A model generated the notes under the pieces. The model saw only the letters and a program-made list of their open reading frames with translations, was not told the DNA's origin and did no database searches. 34,209 nt of DNA from an uncultured Alphaproteobacteria bacterium (GTDB lineage: Bacteria; Pseudomonadota; Alphaproteobacteria; Rs-D84): NCBI GenBank assembly GCA_934272785.1, contig CAKQSE010000011.1, positions 1 through 34,209 of the forward strand. The letters are read 5' to 3'. The position numbers and the translations under genes were made by a program. Shown here piece by piece: positions 7,268 through 16,870 of the stretch. Positions within the stretch are counted from its first letter, which is position 1, and the number at the start of each line of letters is the position of its first letter.

Positions 7268-8167
7268 ATGGCACCCAAGAAAAACACACCATTGTATAAA
7301 TTCCCAGATCCGATGGACAACGATTTTATGGTTGGCCATGATGGCGTGCTGCGCGATTTTATGAACGCGTGGGCAAATCGCGACGCGTATCCAATTCATC
7401 CGGTGTGGATGCTGGCAGGACCGCGTGGCATTGGCAAGGCAACACTGGCATACAAAATTGCCCGCATGGTATACGGCAACGTCGGCGATTTCTTTATCGT
7501 AGATTTGGCGCATAACTTTGACGACAAGGGCAAAAAACTGGACACCAGCACGACATCTGTGCACACAATGCGCGCGATGATTGATAAAATGCAGATGTCG
7601 TCAATGTCGGGCGAATGGCGCGTGATACTGATTGATTCTGTGGACGAACTCAGTCGTTCGGCCGCAAATTCAATGTTAAAATTACTGGAAGAACCACCGG
7701 CCAAGACCCTGTTCTTGTTGGTCGTGCACCAGTTGTCAAACGTATTGCCGACAATTCGTTCCCGCGCACGCGTTGAAAAAATGCGTCCCCTGACCGTGGA
7801 CCAGTTGCGCCAACTGTGCATACACTTTATACCCGATGGCGATATCAGCACCGAAACACTGAAACTGGCCAACGGCAGTTTTGGTAAAATTGCGGCACTG
7901 AAACGCACGGGCGGCGATGTGATTTATAATGAACTGATTGAAACACTGGAAAATCCGCACGCAAATTCTGGGGACATTATGGCGGTTGCGAAAAAGATTT
8001 CTGGGGACCCGGCGTTGTATGAAATTTTACTGGATGCGATTGCGCGATTTGGCCTGGCCGATATTTACCCGATGGCAACGCGGGCGATTGCCGATATCCG
8101 AAACGTATATCTGGAACCAGAAATCGCGATATTCAAAATTATTATGGAAATCAAAAAATGCTTATAG
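7268..8167 (+). CDS. holB: DNA polymerase III delta-prime subunit
   Basis: A 299-residue AAA+ clamp-loader subunit for loading the beta sliding clamp. The P-loop-like GPRGIGKATL (residues 51-60) has Ala where most ATPases have Thr or Ser after the Lys. The delta-prime hallmarks follow: WRVILIDSVDELSRSAANSMLKLLEEPP and the sensor-like PTIRSRAR. The four-Cys zinc site of E. coli delta-prime is absent in the corresponding region. AAAGG precedes the ATG, 12 bases after the dac stop. Its last ten bases overlap the tatD start, so the two are coupled. The tatD neighbour is the usual partner of holB in bacteria. Confidence 0.9.
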   Translation: MAPKKNTPLYKFPDPMDNDFMVGHDGVLRDFMNAWANRDAYPIHPVWMLAGPRGIGKATLAYKIARMVYGNVGDFFIVDLAHNFDDKGKKLDTSTTSVHTMRAMIDKMQMSSMSGEWRVILIDSVDELSRSAANSMLKLLEEPPAKTLFLLVVHQLSNVLPTIRSRARVEKMRPLTVDQLRQLCIHFIPDGDISTETLKLANGSFGKIAALKRTGGDVIYNELIETLENPHANSGDIMAVAKKISGDPALYEILLDAIARFGLADIYPMATRAIADIRNVYLEPEIAIFKIIMEIKKCL

Positions 8168-8916
8168 ATACCCACTGTCATTTGACCGACAATTATGTGT
8201 CGGGCGATTTGCGTGACGTTATTGCGCACGCCACTGGTGCCGGTGTTACAAAAATCATTTGTCCAACCGCCGACCCGACTGACATTGAAAACGCAATCAA
8301 AATTGCCGAAACGTATGACAACGTGTGGGCGACAATCGGTATTCACCCCGAATATCACGGCACCGACGCGGTCCAGTTTTTGACCGACCGGGTTATGACA
8401 CATCCACGCGTTGTCGGTGTTGGGGAAATCGGGCTGGATTATCATGAATGTGGTGGTGACACACGCGATGCCCAGATAAAATTATTCACATCGCAACTGG
8501 ATATTGCGCGGAAATACAACCTGCCGGTGGCGATTCATACGCGCGACGCCGAACGTGACACGATGGATATATTGCGCGGCGACGTTCGTGGCGTTATGCA
8601 TTGTTTTACCAGTTCATGGGATATGGCGCGCGTAATGCTGGACCGGGGATTTTATTTTTCAGCCAGCGGAATTTTAACCTTTAAAAATGCCGCTGATATT
8701 CGCGAAACATTTGCAAAAATTCCAACTGATCGCCTGGTCGTTGAAACCGACAGTCCATATTGCGCCCCGGTGCCATATCGCGGCAAACCGTGCCAACCAT
8801 TTATGGTTGTTGAAACGGCACGCGTTTTGGCCGAAATTCACGGTTTAACATTGGAACAATTCGCCCCGATTCTGGAGCAAAACACATACGCCCTGTATCC
8901 GAAAATGAACGGATAA
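8158..8916 (+). CDS. tatD: TatD family metal-dependent hydrolase
   Basis: A 252-residue TIM-barrel metallohydrolase; family members act as 3'-5' DNase/exonucleases with two metal ions. The metal ligands are visible: H6 and H8 in DTHCHL, E90 in GEIGLDYH, H127 in AIHTRDA, H148 in MHCF and D198 in ETDSPY. The ending region RGKPCQPFMVVETARVLAEI is typical of the family. It starts within the end of holB and finishes the dac-holB-tatD operon, followed by a strong terminator. The related YcfH/TatD naming is ambiguous from sequence alone. Confidence 0.92.
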   Translation: MLIDTHCHLTDNYVSGDLRDVIAHATGAGVTKIICPTADPTDIENAIKIAETYDNVWATIGIHPEYHGTDAVQFLTDRVMTHPRVVGVGEIGLDYHECGGDTRDAQIKLFTSQLDIARKYNLPVAIHTRDAERDTMDILRGDVRGVMHCFTSSWDMARVMLDRGFYFSASGILTFKNAADIRETFAKIPTDRLVVETDSPYCAPVPYRGKPCQPFMVVETARVLAEIHGLTLEQFAPILEQNTYALYPKMNG

Positions 8917-8932
8917 TAAAATATTATTGTTA

Positions 8933-8969
8933 AATAAAAATCCCCACCGATTGGTGGGGGTGTTTTTTT
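8933..8969. terminator. Bidirectional terminator between tatD and the autotransporter
   Basis: The stem TCCCCACC-GATT-GGTGGGGG (8941-8960) is followed by TGTTTTTTT on plus and preceded by AAATAAAAA, so it can stop both convergent genes. Confidence 0.85.
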
Positions 8970-8972
8970 GCC

Positions 8973-11900
8973 TTAGAAGCGGTATGAGCCGGATATCTTG
9001 ATATTATGCAATTGGATATCCTGGTTATACTGGTAACGGTAATCCAGGCCAACCTGGAATCCGGTTGCCGACAACATTTCCACACCACCACCGATATTTG
9101 CCCACAGCGGGTCAATATTTATATCGTATGATGTGAACTTGTTCGCCGCCGCAAATTTATACTTTGCGTTGTCTGGCGCGCCCAGAACGTCGTATTCAAC
9201 ACCGATTGTTGCGTATGGACGCACCTGGAACCAGACCGACGGGTAAATACGCTTTTGCGCGGTCAACGAATATCCCGGCGTGAACGACAGATATCCGTCT
9301 GATTCCATTTTCATATAATCGTGGCCACCAACGCGTTCTGTGACGCTGAATCCGAAATTATACCCCAGGCGCGCATACATATTGCCGACGATATACTGGT
9401 TCAGCCAATCGTGCAACAGACCCCATTCGGTGTTCAATGCGAACGCGGTGCCACTGCCATCAATTGTGCCATCAACGTATGTCTGGTGACGCGTGATATC
9501 AAACACATGCAAATCCAAGAACGCATTTCCATACGCACGTGTTTTTTCACCCAATGTCTGCATCAAATATCCGCCCAGGCCGATGTTTGTATTTGCAACC
9601 TTGGCATCCATATGGCCGGCAATGAACGGATTTTCGGTCGTATAGCCCAGGTTCATCGCATCTGACACATCGGTCGACATATGCGACACGCGGCCCGCCA
9701 AACCCAGAATCAGCGTATTTGTATGCTGCCAATCAAAACCGCCGGTGATGCTGAAACGGTTTCCGTCGGCGTGCTTGCCATCAGAAACATTTTGGAACAG
9801 CATTCCGTATTCGGCGTCAACCCACGCCTTTTTCAGGTTGCGATTACGATTCCAGATAAATTCGTCCAACATATGATCTTCGAACGAGCGCGCACTGGTA
9901 TGTTCGTTCAAGACCACACTGCCCGCGATTTGTTCGATTTCGCGTGCCTGGAACAGGCGGCTGAACCGTGACAACGGCGCACCATCACGATATGTGTTAT
10001 AGTGTTCCATGCGGTTATACAATTCGTTTGCCATCGTTTCCAGGTTTGTCCCACGGAACATCGCCGGCAACAATTCAATCGCATGACGACCCGAGAAGCC
10101 CAGGCTTGACATCTGGCCCGCAATCAAATCATCCAACGCGCCCGCAGACACATATTCGCCATCGGTATGATCGGCGTCGCGTGCGACAATCGGCTGAATC
10201 TTGAACAATTCAACTGGCCCGCCAAAGCGCGGATCAAACACCACATAAATACTGTCCGATGTGCCATCACCATCGGTATCACGCACCGTCAGGTATGCCG
10301 ACGAATTTCCGGTCGGTGTGCCATCAAAATAGTTATAGCAAATACTGCCCGATGCGTTGCAAATCACAACGTTCAGATTGCGCAATTTGTCACCCAATTC
10401 GGAAATACCATCTTGGGCATAGACCAACCAGATTGCGTCACCCGCGTCGGCCAATTCGCGCAATGCGATACCCATCTGGTCAGATGACGCACCGCCAATA
10501 CCGCCCGACGGCGTCAACCCCAGCGACAAATCAGATGTAAATTTGCCATCAATCGTAATCAACGCACCATCGCCCGATACGGCATTTGTAATCTGGCCCA
10601 GGGTGTTATCGTCAACCAGGCTGACCGTGGACCAATAATTCTGCAGACCCGCCATATTTGATTTGCCATTGATGTTCGCGAACAATTTGCTGTTATCATT
10701 AAACAGGTAATTGCCACCGACGTGCATCTGGCCCAGGTTGGCAAACGTTACCCCGCCCGACACATTACCGGCGATATTCGCATCCAACCATGTTGTCGGT
10801 GCGGCAAAAATCGTCAGATTCGACGCATCCAAATTCCCCGCCAGGTTAAACTTTGTCGCAGAAATACGATACGAATCCGCGTCAATATTCACATCACCTG
10901 CCGTCAGTGTGCCTGTGCGTTTTTGATATAAATTTGTCGCGTCAAATGTATTTGTCACCCCCAGTGACCCGCCGCCCAATGTCGCCGTGCCATCGTTTGT
11001 AAAGTTATTGACCGTCGCAACACCGTTCAATGTCATTGTGCCGTTATTGGTGACGTCATTGCCGGTGATTTCGGCGGCGGCGATATTGATTTCTGCGCCA
11101 GATGCAACATTGATATCGCCCGCAATTGCCGCCGCCGCACCAATCACATAATCAACCGATCCAGAATTTGCGTTCAACGCACCCGATACGGTTAAATTCC
11201 GGGCCGTCAATGTGCCATTTTGCGTCAGGTTTAATCCGTTTGTTGACGCCGCGCCCTGGGTCAAATCACCCGTCACATTCACAGCATTTGCAACCGAAAT
11301 ATCTGACGTGGCAATCGTCGCGTTACCCCCCGACACGGTCAGACCAGACAATTCAACATTGCCACCCGACGTAATATTCAGTGTTCCGCCAGATTTAACA
11401 TTTTCCGCCGTTACGTCAGATGCGCTGTTTAAACTGAACGTACCAGAGTTATCAACATCACCCAACATCGCCATATTTGCCGTGATATTTACGGTGCCGG
11501 TGTTGGTTGTTTTGTAACTGTGGTCCCATTTGCCGGTGACATTGGCATTTAATTCACCACCGTTTGTAATATCCGTCCCTATGGATGTCACATCCACCGC
11601 AGAAATGTTTAATGTCCCATTTGTTACGACATTGCCATCCAAGAAATTGATACCGGATGCAGAATCCAGGGTCAGTGTCTTATCCGTGCCCAGATTTACC
11701 GTTCCTAACATGATACCTGCATCGGTCGCGTTTTCAGAACGCAGGGTCAGGCTGGTGCCATCTTTGACCCAGACGCCCTGGCTCGGTTGTGTCAGAACAG
11801 AATCGTTAAACACCAACCCAGCGACGAATTCTATATAACCAGTCTTTGCAGTAATTGTGCCACCGTGTAATATCATGTGTCCGCTGTAACCCGCCCACGA

Positions 11901-13895
11901 TGCCGCGGTCGCGTTGCCGGCATAAACCTCTATCGTGCCATTGGCGGTATCAACGTTGCCGGTAACATTTAATGTCTGGTTCGTGTCAGAGCCTAAAATC
12001 AGAGTGCCATTTTGATCGGTAAGCACACTGCCCGCGATATTGATGTTTTTCGCACTCAATTGTATTGCACGGGCGGTGCCATCGCTGTTGCCCGCCGAAA
12101 CGTTTCCACCGATTGTAATATCGCCATCTGTTGATGTCATGACAAACGGTGTTCCTGTTGCACCCACCGACATATTGCCCATAGATGTCGCCGTTGTGCC
12201 ATTTGCGGTCAAATTGCCCGCGATATCGATGTTGTTTGTTGCGGTTATGCTGCGCGTAACAGAATCGGTCGTAATTGCACCACCGGTCAATGAAATTGAT
12301 GTTGCCGTCATGCCCCCGGTCAGTGATTTCAGATTCAGCGACCCGCCCGACACCAGCAATTGCCCCAGTGTTATATCACCGCCCAATGTGTCGGACCCGC
12401 GGATATCGGTCACCGCGTTATCAGAATTCGTTATATCACCCTGAACCCGTATTTGGCGCGAATACAGTAATGTCTGGGCATCACCAGATGACACCAGATT
12501 ACCATTGACCATGATCATGCCTGTTGTATCGGTTGGTGCCTTTATCGTCATGTTGCCGGTGTTCGTGACATTTTGCAGCATGACATTTGCACCTGTCATT
12601 GACATTTTACCGGCACTGGAAATATCGCCACCCATTGTCAGCGATGAATTAGTTTCAAATGTTGTGTCACTGTTCGCGCCCAAGACAATTTCGTCAATAT
12701 TCAAAACCGCCGACTCGCCCGTTGTTTTGATTTTCAACACGGAATCATTTTTTACCAACTGGGCATAGAAATCGCCCGCACTGTTTAATGTAATTGTGGC
12801 ATCGCTTTCGTTGCCAATGGTGTCAAACGACATTTCGCCGTTTGATATCGATGTTGTTGTGACGTTCACGGTTCCATGCGTCAATTGCAAATCACGCATA
12901 GTTCCCAAATCCAATGCACCGGTCGTCAAATTAAACGCATTTGACGATGTCATGCCCGACAAATCCATACCGTATGCAAACGTCGTCTTGCCCGACACAA
13001 TTGCGGTAAAATCACCCTTGTTCACAAATGACACGCCACCCGTGCCTGCGCCCGCCACCGACAGGCCCGACGCATTTAATATTTTCAGTGTGCCACCGGT
13101 CGCCTGGTTTGACATTGTGCCAGTCACCGTTATATTACCGCCGTCAAATGTCATCATACTGGCGGCCATATTATCAATATTGCCCGTTACATCAACATCG
13201 CCATTGGTGGTTTTGATGGTCAGTGCGCCCGACCCTTCCAGGTTCTGGATACTGCCACGCGATTGAATCCCGGTGCCAGTGTTTATCACACCGACGATAT
13301 CCGCATTGGTGCCGGTATATTGGTAATACAGGCCGTCGACCGTCAATGTTCCTGTGATATTTAACGCCAATAACGCGTCCGCCCCACTGACCGAAACGGT
13401 GCCCAAATCCGCCGAATTTGCGGTAATGTTCAGTGCGTTTTTCGCCGTGATACCAGTTGCTGTAACGCGACCGATGTTTTCAGATATATATAATCCGCCC
13501 TTGGCATTGACCGCACCCAATGCAACATCAATGTTATTACTTGTGCCACTTTTTATACCCAATTGCACACCACTTTCTATGGTTAAACCATAGCTCACTT
13601 CGCTATTGCTACCACGGCCAATGAATATGTCACCATCTGATTGGATAGTAAACGTTCCCGATAATTGTTCGGCATATAATTGCCCCTTGCCCGCCTGGTT
13701 TGTACTACCAATGACGGCATTTCCATATATATCCAGACCGTTTGCACCCAAAATCAAACTGTTATCCGATGCGGGGACTGCGACGTTATCCGTCCCCTGC
13801 CCAACGGTCAGACCGTCTGGATAACTTGCCGCGGTCGCGCCAAACGGCACCAGACAGCACAAAAAGGACACAATTTTTTTCATTGAAATACGCAT
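8973..13895 (-). CDS. Giant autotransporter adhesin-like protein (type Va)
   Basis: A 1640-residue surface protein. A signal peptide (MKKIVSFLCCLVPFGATAAS) starts at codon 5. Residues about 30-1150 are a passenger of Gly, Asn, Thr and Ser-rich imperfect repeats (patterns such as GNITVTG, GDITLG, LNITSGG), which predict a long right-handed beta-helix. A region with a DTDGDGTSD calcium-like loop lies near 1270. The last 300 or so residues form an autotransporter beta-domain, beginning around KKAWVDAEYG and ending in the barrel signature ISGSYRF with terminal Phe. The substrate is unknown; adhesion or autoaggregation is the usual role. An AAGGA stretch precedes the first ATG. It is convergent with tatD and divergent from enolase. 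Confidence 0.9.
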   Translation of the reverse strand: MRISMKKIVSFLCCLVPFGATAASYPDGLTVGQGTDNVAVPASDNSLILGANGLDIYGNAVIGSTNQAGKGQLYAEQLSGTFTIQSDGDIFIGRGSNSEVSYGLTIESGVQLGIKSGTSNNIDVALGAVNAKGGLYISENIGRVTATGITAKNALNITANSADLGTVSVSGADALLALNITGTLTVDGLYYQYTGTNADIVGVINTGTGIQSRGSIQNLEGSGALTIKTTNGDVDVTGNIDNMAASMMTFDGGNITVTGTMSNQATGGTLKILNASGLSVAGAGTGGVSFVNKGDFTAIVSGKTTFAYGMDLSGMTSSNAFNLTTGALDLGTMRDLQLTHGTVNVTTTSISNGEMSFDTIGNESDATITLNSAGDFYAQLVKNDSVLKIKTTGESAVLNIDEIVLGANSDTTFETNSSLTMGGDISSAGKMSMTGANVMLQNVTNTGNMTIKAPTDTTGMIMVNGNLVSSGDAQTLLYSRQIRVQGDITNSDNAVTDIRGSDTLGGDITLGQLLVSGGSLNLKSLTGGMTATSISLTGGAITTDSVTRSITATNNIDIAGNLTANGTTATSMGNMSVGATGTPFVMTSTDGDITIGGNVSAGNSDGTARAIQLSAKNINIAGSVLTDQNGTLILGSDTNQTLNVTGNVDTANGTIEVYAGNATAASWAGYSGHMILHGGTITAKTGYIEFVAGLVFNDSVLTQPSQGVWVKDGTSLTLRSENATDAGIMLGTVNLGTDKTLTLDSASGINFLDGNVVTNGTLNISAVDVTSIGTDITNGGELNANVTGKWDHSYKTTNTGTVNITANMAMLGDVDNSGTFSLNSASDVTAENVKSGGTLNITSGGNVELSGLTVSGGNATIATSDISVANAVNVTGDLTQGAASTNGLNLTQNGTLTARNLTVSGALNANSGSVDYVIGAAAAIAGDINVASGAEINIAAAEITGNDVTNNGTMTLNGVATVNNFTNDGTATLGGGSLGVTNTFDATNLYQKRTGTLTAGDVNIDADSYRISATKFNLAGNLDASNLTIFAAPTTWLDANIAGNVSGGVTFANLGQMHVGGNYLFNDNSKLFANINGKSNMAGLQNYWSTVSLVDDNTLGQITNAVSGDGALITIDGKFTSDLSLGLTPSGGIGGASSDQMGIALRELADAGDAIWLVYAQDGISELGDKLRNLNVVICNASGSICYNYFDGTPTGNSSAYLTVRDTDGDGTSDSIYVVFDPRFGGPVELFKIQPIVARDADHTDGEYVSAGALDDLIAGQMSSLGFSGRHAIELLPAMFRGTNLETMANELYNRMEHYNTYRDGAPLSRFSRLFQAREIEQIAGSVVLNEHTSARSFEDHMLDEFIWNRNRNLKKAWVDAEYGMLFQNVSDGKHADGNRFSITGGFDWQHTNTLILGLAGRVSHMSTDVSDAMNLGYTTENPFIAGHMDAKVANTNIGLGGYLMQTLGEKTRAYGNAFLDLHVFDITRHQTYVDGTIDGSGTAFALNTEWGLLHDWLNQYIVGNMYARLGYNFGFSVTERVGGHDYMKMESDGYLSFTPGYSLTAQKRIYPSVWFQVRPYATIGVEYDVLGAPDNAKYKFAAANKFTSYDINIDPLWANIGGGVEMLSATGFQVGLDYRYQYNQDIQLHNIKISGSYRF

Positions 13896-13922
13896 ATTTT
13901 TCCCGTTTCCTTGAATTTATAG

Positions 13923-13951
13923 TTACATTATAAAAAATTTTCTGGTATAAG
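13923..13951 (+). promoter_or_regulatory. Enolase promoter
   Basis: TTACAT (13923-13928), a 17-bp spacer and TATAAG (13946-13951). It overlaps the autotransporter promoter on the other strand. Confidence 0.45.
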
Positions 13952-13956
13952 GGCAA
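13927..13956 (-). promoter_or_regulatory. Autotransporter promoter
   Basis: On the minus strand TTGCCC (13956-13951), an 18-bp spacer and a perfect TATAAT (13932-13927) precede the autotransporter start at 13895. It shares its bases with the divergent enolase promoter, so the two should compete. Confidence 0.55.
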
Positions 13957-13998
13957 GACAAATTATTACATATTCGTAACACCAAGGGAGGAAAACAT

Positions 13999-15261
13999 AT
14001 GTTTGAAATAAAATCAGTTCATGCACGCCAGATTATGGACAGTCGTGGCAACCCAACAATTGAATGCGATGTCACATTGTCGGGTGGCGCATTTGGTCGC
14101 GCGGCGGTGCCATCGGGCGCATCCACCGGCAGTTTCGAGGCCCTGGAACTGCGCGACGGCGGAAATGCCTATATGGGCAAAGGTGTTTTAACCGCGGTTA
14201 AAAACGTAAATGAAATTATCGCCCCGGCTGTTATCGGTATGCCGGCCGATGACCAGACCGCATTGGACGAAAAAATGTTGGCCCTGGACGGCACCGCAAA
14301 TAAAGAAAAACTGGGGGCGAACGCGATTTTGGCGGTATCCCTGGCGGCGGCACGCGCGGCGGCGGCACAATCGGGTTTGCCACTGTATAAATACATTGCA
14401 AACGTTTATGGCAACGCGAATCCATGCGTCCTGCCCCGTCCGATGATGAATATCATCAATGGTGGCGCACACGCCGACAACGGTCTGGACGCCCAGGAAT
14501 TTATGATTATCCCCAATGGCGCACACAGCGAGGCCGACGCAATCCGTATGGGTTCGGAAATATTCCACCACTTGAAAAAGATTCTGAAATCTGGGGGTAA
14601 TTCCACAAACGTCGGTGACGAAGGTGGCTTTGCACCGAACTTTCACAGTTGTGCCCAGGCATTGGATACAATCATCGCCGCAATTCGTGATGCGGGCTAT
14701 GTCCCCGGAGATCAGGTTTCAATCGGTCTGGACGTTGCGTCATCAGAATTCTATGCCGACGGCGTTTATAATTTCGAAGGTAAAAAATTATCATCGGACC
14801 AGATGATTGAATTCTATGAAAACTTGATTGCCCAGTATCCGATTATTTCAATCGAAGACGCCCTGGCCGAAGAAGATTGGGACGGCTGGCGCAAACTGAC
14901 CGATACAATCGGCAAAAAATGCCAGTTGGTTGGCGACGACCTGTTTGTGACCAACCCTGCGCGTCTGCGTCGTGGAATTGACGCAGGCGTTGCGAACGCA
15001 ATTCTTATCAAGGTGAACCAGATTGGCACCCTGACCGAAACATTGCGCGCAATCAAAATGGCCCAGGACGCGAAATACGGTGTAATCATTTCACACCGCA
15101 GTGGCGAAACCGAAGACACCACGATTGCCGACCTGGCCGTGGCAACAAACGCGGGTCAAATCAAGACCGGTTCTATGTCACGCACGGATCGTATGGCGAA
15201 ATACAACCAGTTGTTACGTATCGAAGAAGAACTGGACAAATCCGCAAAGTATGGTATATAA
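13999..15261 (+). CDS. eno: Enolase
   Basis: A 420-residue glycolytic enolase that interconverts 2-phosphoglycerate and phosphoenolpyruvate in the cytoplasm. Hallmarks are the SRGNPT start region, PSGASTG, VGDEGGFAPN, SIEDALAEEDW with a metal-binding Asp/Glu, GDDLFVTN, ILIKVNQIGTLTET with the catalytic Lys, and SHRSGETEDTTIADLAV. Length is about ten residues below the usual 430. A strong AGGGAGG ribosome binding site sits seven bases before the ATG. It also serves in the RNA degradosome in some bacteria; whether that holds here is not visible. Confidence 0.97.
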   Translation: MFEIKSVHARQIMDSRGNPTIECDVTLSGGAFGRAAVPSGASTGSFEALELRDGGNAYMGKGVLTAVKNVNEIIAPAVIGMPADDQTALDEKMLALDGTANKEKLGANAILAVSLAAARAAAAQSGLPLYKYIANVYGNANPCVLPRPMMNIINGGAHADNGLDAQEFMIIPNGAHSEADAIRMGSEIFHHLKKILKSGGNSTNVGDEGGFAPNFHSCAQALDTIIAAIRDAGYVPGDQVSIGLDVASSEFYADGVYNFEGKKLSSDQMIEFYENLIAQYPIISIEDALAEEDWDGWRKLTDTIGKKCQLVGDDLFVTNPARLRRGIDAGVANAILIKVNQIGTLTETLRAIKMAQDAKYGVIISHRSGETEDTTIADLAVATNAGQIKTGSMSRTDRMAKYNQLLRIEEELDKSAKYGI

Positions 15262-15281
15262 TTTTACCAGAGCAAGAGATG

Positions 15282-15316
15282 AAACGGGGGACGCATACAA
15301 TGTGTTACCCCGTTTT
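15282..15316 (+). terminator. Probable enolase terminator
   Basis: AAACGGGG (from 15282) pairs with CCCCGTTTT (ending 15316) across a 20-nt loop, giving a hairpin that ends in a short T-run 20 bases after the enolase stop. Confidence 0.5.
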
Positions 15317-15335
15317 GTCATAATACAGCAATACG

Positions 15336-15542
15336 ATGATTACATTGCACACGATTTTTATTTGGTTTAAATACGCAATTGCGGTGGCGATATTCGTCGG
15401 GATTTTATTGGCACCCGCATGGGTCGCCCGCCAAACGTCCAAGGGGAAACAGGATATGATTCTGGTCCGTTTGGCCAGCTGGATTTTATGCTGGACCGGG
15501 ATTGGTTGGCTGTGGGCAATGTTTTGGGCAACCAAGAAATAA
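15336..15542 (+). CDS. Small membrane protein, superinfection-immunity (Imm)-like
   Basis: A 68-residue protein with two membrane helices (about residues 6-28 and 44-64). The C-terminal segment SWILCWTGIGWLWAMFWA resembles the LxGWTxIGWxxALxWA signature of the superinfection immunity protein family first described from phage T4 Imm. Family members sit in the inner membrane; most bacterial copies have no tested role. The start codon lacks a clear Shine-Dalgarno sequence. The gene lies between enolase and a strong terminator shared with the convergent lipoprotein gene. Confidence 0.65.
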   Translation: MITLHTIFIWFKYAIAVAIFVGILLAPAWVARQTSKGKQDMILVRLASWILCWTGIGWLWAMFWATKK

Positions 15543-15572
15543 AAACACCCGCATTACGCGGGTTGTTTTTTA
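15541..15572. terminator. Bidirectional terminator
   Basis: The stem ACACCCGC-ATTAC-GCGGGTTGT is bordered by AAAAA on the left and TTTTTT on the right, and serves the two convergent genes ending at 15542 and 15570. Confidence 0.8.
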
Positions 15573-16754
15573 CTGTTTCTTGACGCCGAATGCCATATTA
15601 AAGTTTATGTCACCCTCGCGATATTGGGCACCACCGACGGCCTCGGTCGGATGCGTGTCATCGTGACCGTAATAGTTCACGTCAAACGTTGCCCCACTGT
15701 GCGCCGCACCATCGCCCGATGTTGCAAATTTGTATGCGGCATCACCCTGGAAATTATCAAAACTGATTTCATTATTCGTATTCACGGTGACGTCATACCA
15801 GTCTTCAAATGTCGCCTTGACCTGGCTGCTGCGGTTTGTTGTGTTGAATATCAGATCGGCGGAACCATTTAACTCCTTGGACGCGGTGCCATTTTCAACC
15901 ATACCAACGGCGCGACCGCGGAACGCCATATTTGTTTCTGCGCCCACCTGTTGGATTGCCGTGGGGTCTATGCGTTTTACATCATATCCACCAAAGAAAT
16001 ACTGGCTGGTCGTTGTGCCCGCCGTCGCATCTGTGATGGTGTATTTTCCAAAATCAGAATACATCAATGGCGACAGCGCGTCCATACCCGACACGTATGT
16101 CAGTGTTTTGTCACCGTTTTTAAACACGTTCTTGTCACGGGTGTATGTTGTTTCGTCCAACGTAATGCCGATGATTTTGCCACTGTCATCAATTGCAAAG
16201 GTCAATTGCGCATCACCACCATCGGTATTTGTAAATTCCAATTTATCAACGGTCAAGCGGGTATCGGTGTTGCGAATAACCTGGTCTATTTTGTCGCCCA
16301 GATTGGCACTGGCCCGCAACTCGCTGACACATGTCCGCAGTGCCGCCGTCGTATTTTGTTCTGCGCACACGGCCAATTCCGGCGCAATCACATACAACGC
16401 CGCACGCAGTGGTTCGCGATTATTCAACGCCAACAATGAATTTATTTCCGCGTCACTGGCGTTTGCGGCAATATCGTATGCTAATTGACCAATTGAACTG
16501 AAATTCGTTTCATCGGTGACATTATCGTATCCATTTATAGACAACCGATATTTCACAAAATCTGCGCGCTGGGCATTGTTGCGCGATATAACCTGGGTAA
16601 TGTTATCGTTACTTTCCTTGGCCTCGTTTGGGAACGCCTCGATCGGGGTGCGATTGTGATAATTAGACCGCACATTTCCATTGCCGCTGGGGCTGCCATC
16701 GCCACCACATGCCGCCAGTGCCAAAATTGCCAACAACGATACTGATTTTTTCAT
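15570..16754 (-). CDS. Lipoprotein, possibly a surface lipoprotein of TbpB/Slam-substrate type
   Basis: A 394-residue lipoprotein with lipobox LALAAC, lipidated at C16, followed by a Gly/Ser/Asn-rich tether (GGDGSPSGNGN). Residues 45-170 are helical with one pair of Cys (AVCAEQ and LRTCVSE). The second half is beta-rich and ends in VGGAQYREGDINFNMAFGVKKQ, which recalls the final beta-barrel strands of TbpB-like or factor-H-binding-like surface lipoproteins. That resemblance is weak, and I do not assign a function. It has a good promoter (TTGAAC-18-TATAAT) and an AAAAGGGGAC ribosome binding site. Confidence 0.8.
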   Translation of the reverse strand: MKKSVSLLAILALAACGGDGSPSGNGNVRSNYHNRTPIEAFPNEAKESNDNITQVISRNNAQRADFVKYRLSINGYDNVTDETNFSSIGQLAYDIAANASDAEINSLLALNNREPLRAALYVIAPELAVCAEQNTTAALRTCVSELRASANLGDKIDQVIRNTDTRLTVDKLEFTNTDGGDAQLTFAIDDSGKIIGITLDETTYTRDKNVFKNGDKTLTYVSGMDALSPLMYSDFGKYTITDATAGTTTSQYFFGGYDVKRIDPTAIQQVGAETNMAFRGRAVGMVENGTASKELNGSADLIFNTTNRSSQVKATFEDWYDVTVNTNNEISFDNFQGDAAYKFATSGDGAAHSGATFDVNYYGHDDTHPTEAVGGAQYREGDINFNMAFGVKKQ

Positions 16755-16780
16755 AATTGTCCCCTTTTCCCGTTATTCCA

Positions 16781-16810
16781 ATTATAGATTAAAATATGCC
16801 ATCTGTTCAA
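16781..16810 (-). promoter_or_regulatory. Promoter of the lipoprotein gene
   Basis: The minus strand carries TTGAAC (16810-16805), an 18-bp spacer and TATAAT (16786-16781). Confidence 0.65.
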
Positions 16811-16832
16811 CATATTTATTTTCCCGAAATAT

Positions 16833-16860
16833 TTGCAATTTACGCCAATCTATGTAAAAT
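16833..16860 (+). promoter_or_regulatory. Promoter of smpB, near-leaderless
   Basis: TTGCAA (16833-16838), a 16-bp spacer and TAAAAT (16855-16860). The smpB ATG begins at 16871, ten bases after the -10 box, and no Shine-Dalgarno sequence is seen. Confidence 0.5.
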
Positions 16861-16870
16861 AATTACCATT

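Noticed and set aside
9321..13886. Many plus-strand open frames of 60-156 codons opposite the autotransporter
   Set aside because: They are antisense shadows of the strongly biased repeat-rich minus-strand gene; none has a ribosome binding site together with a recognisable domain.
15730..16488. 252-codon plus-strand open frame opposite the lipoprotein gene
   Set aside because: It is antisense to a gene with a good lipobox, promoter and ribosome binding site, and its translation shows no domain or signal.
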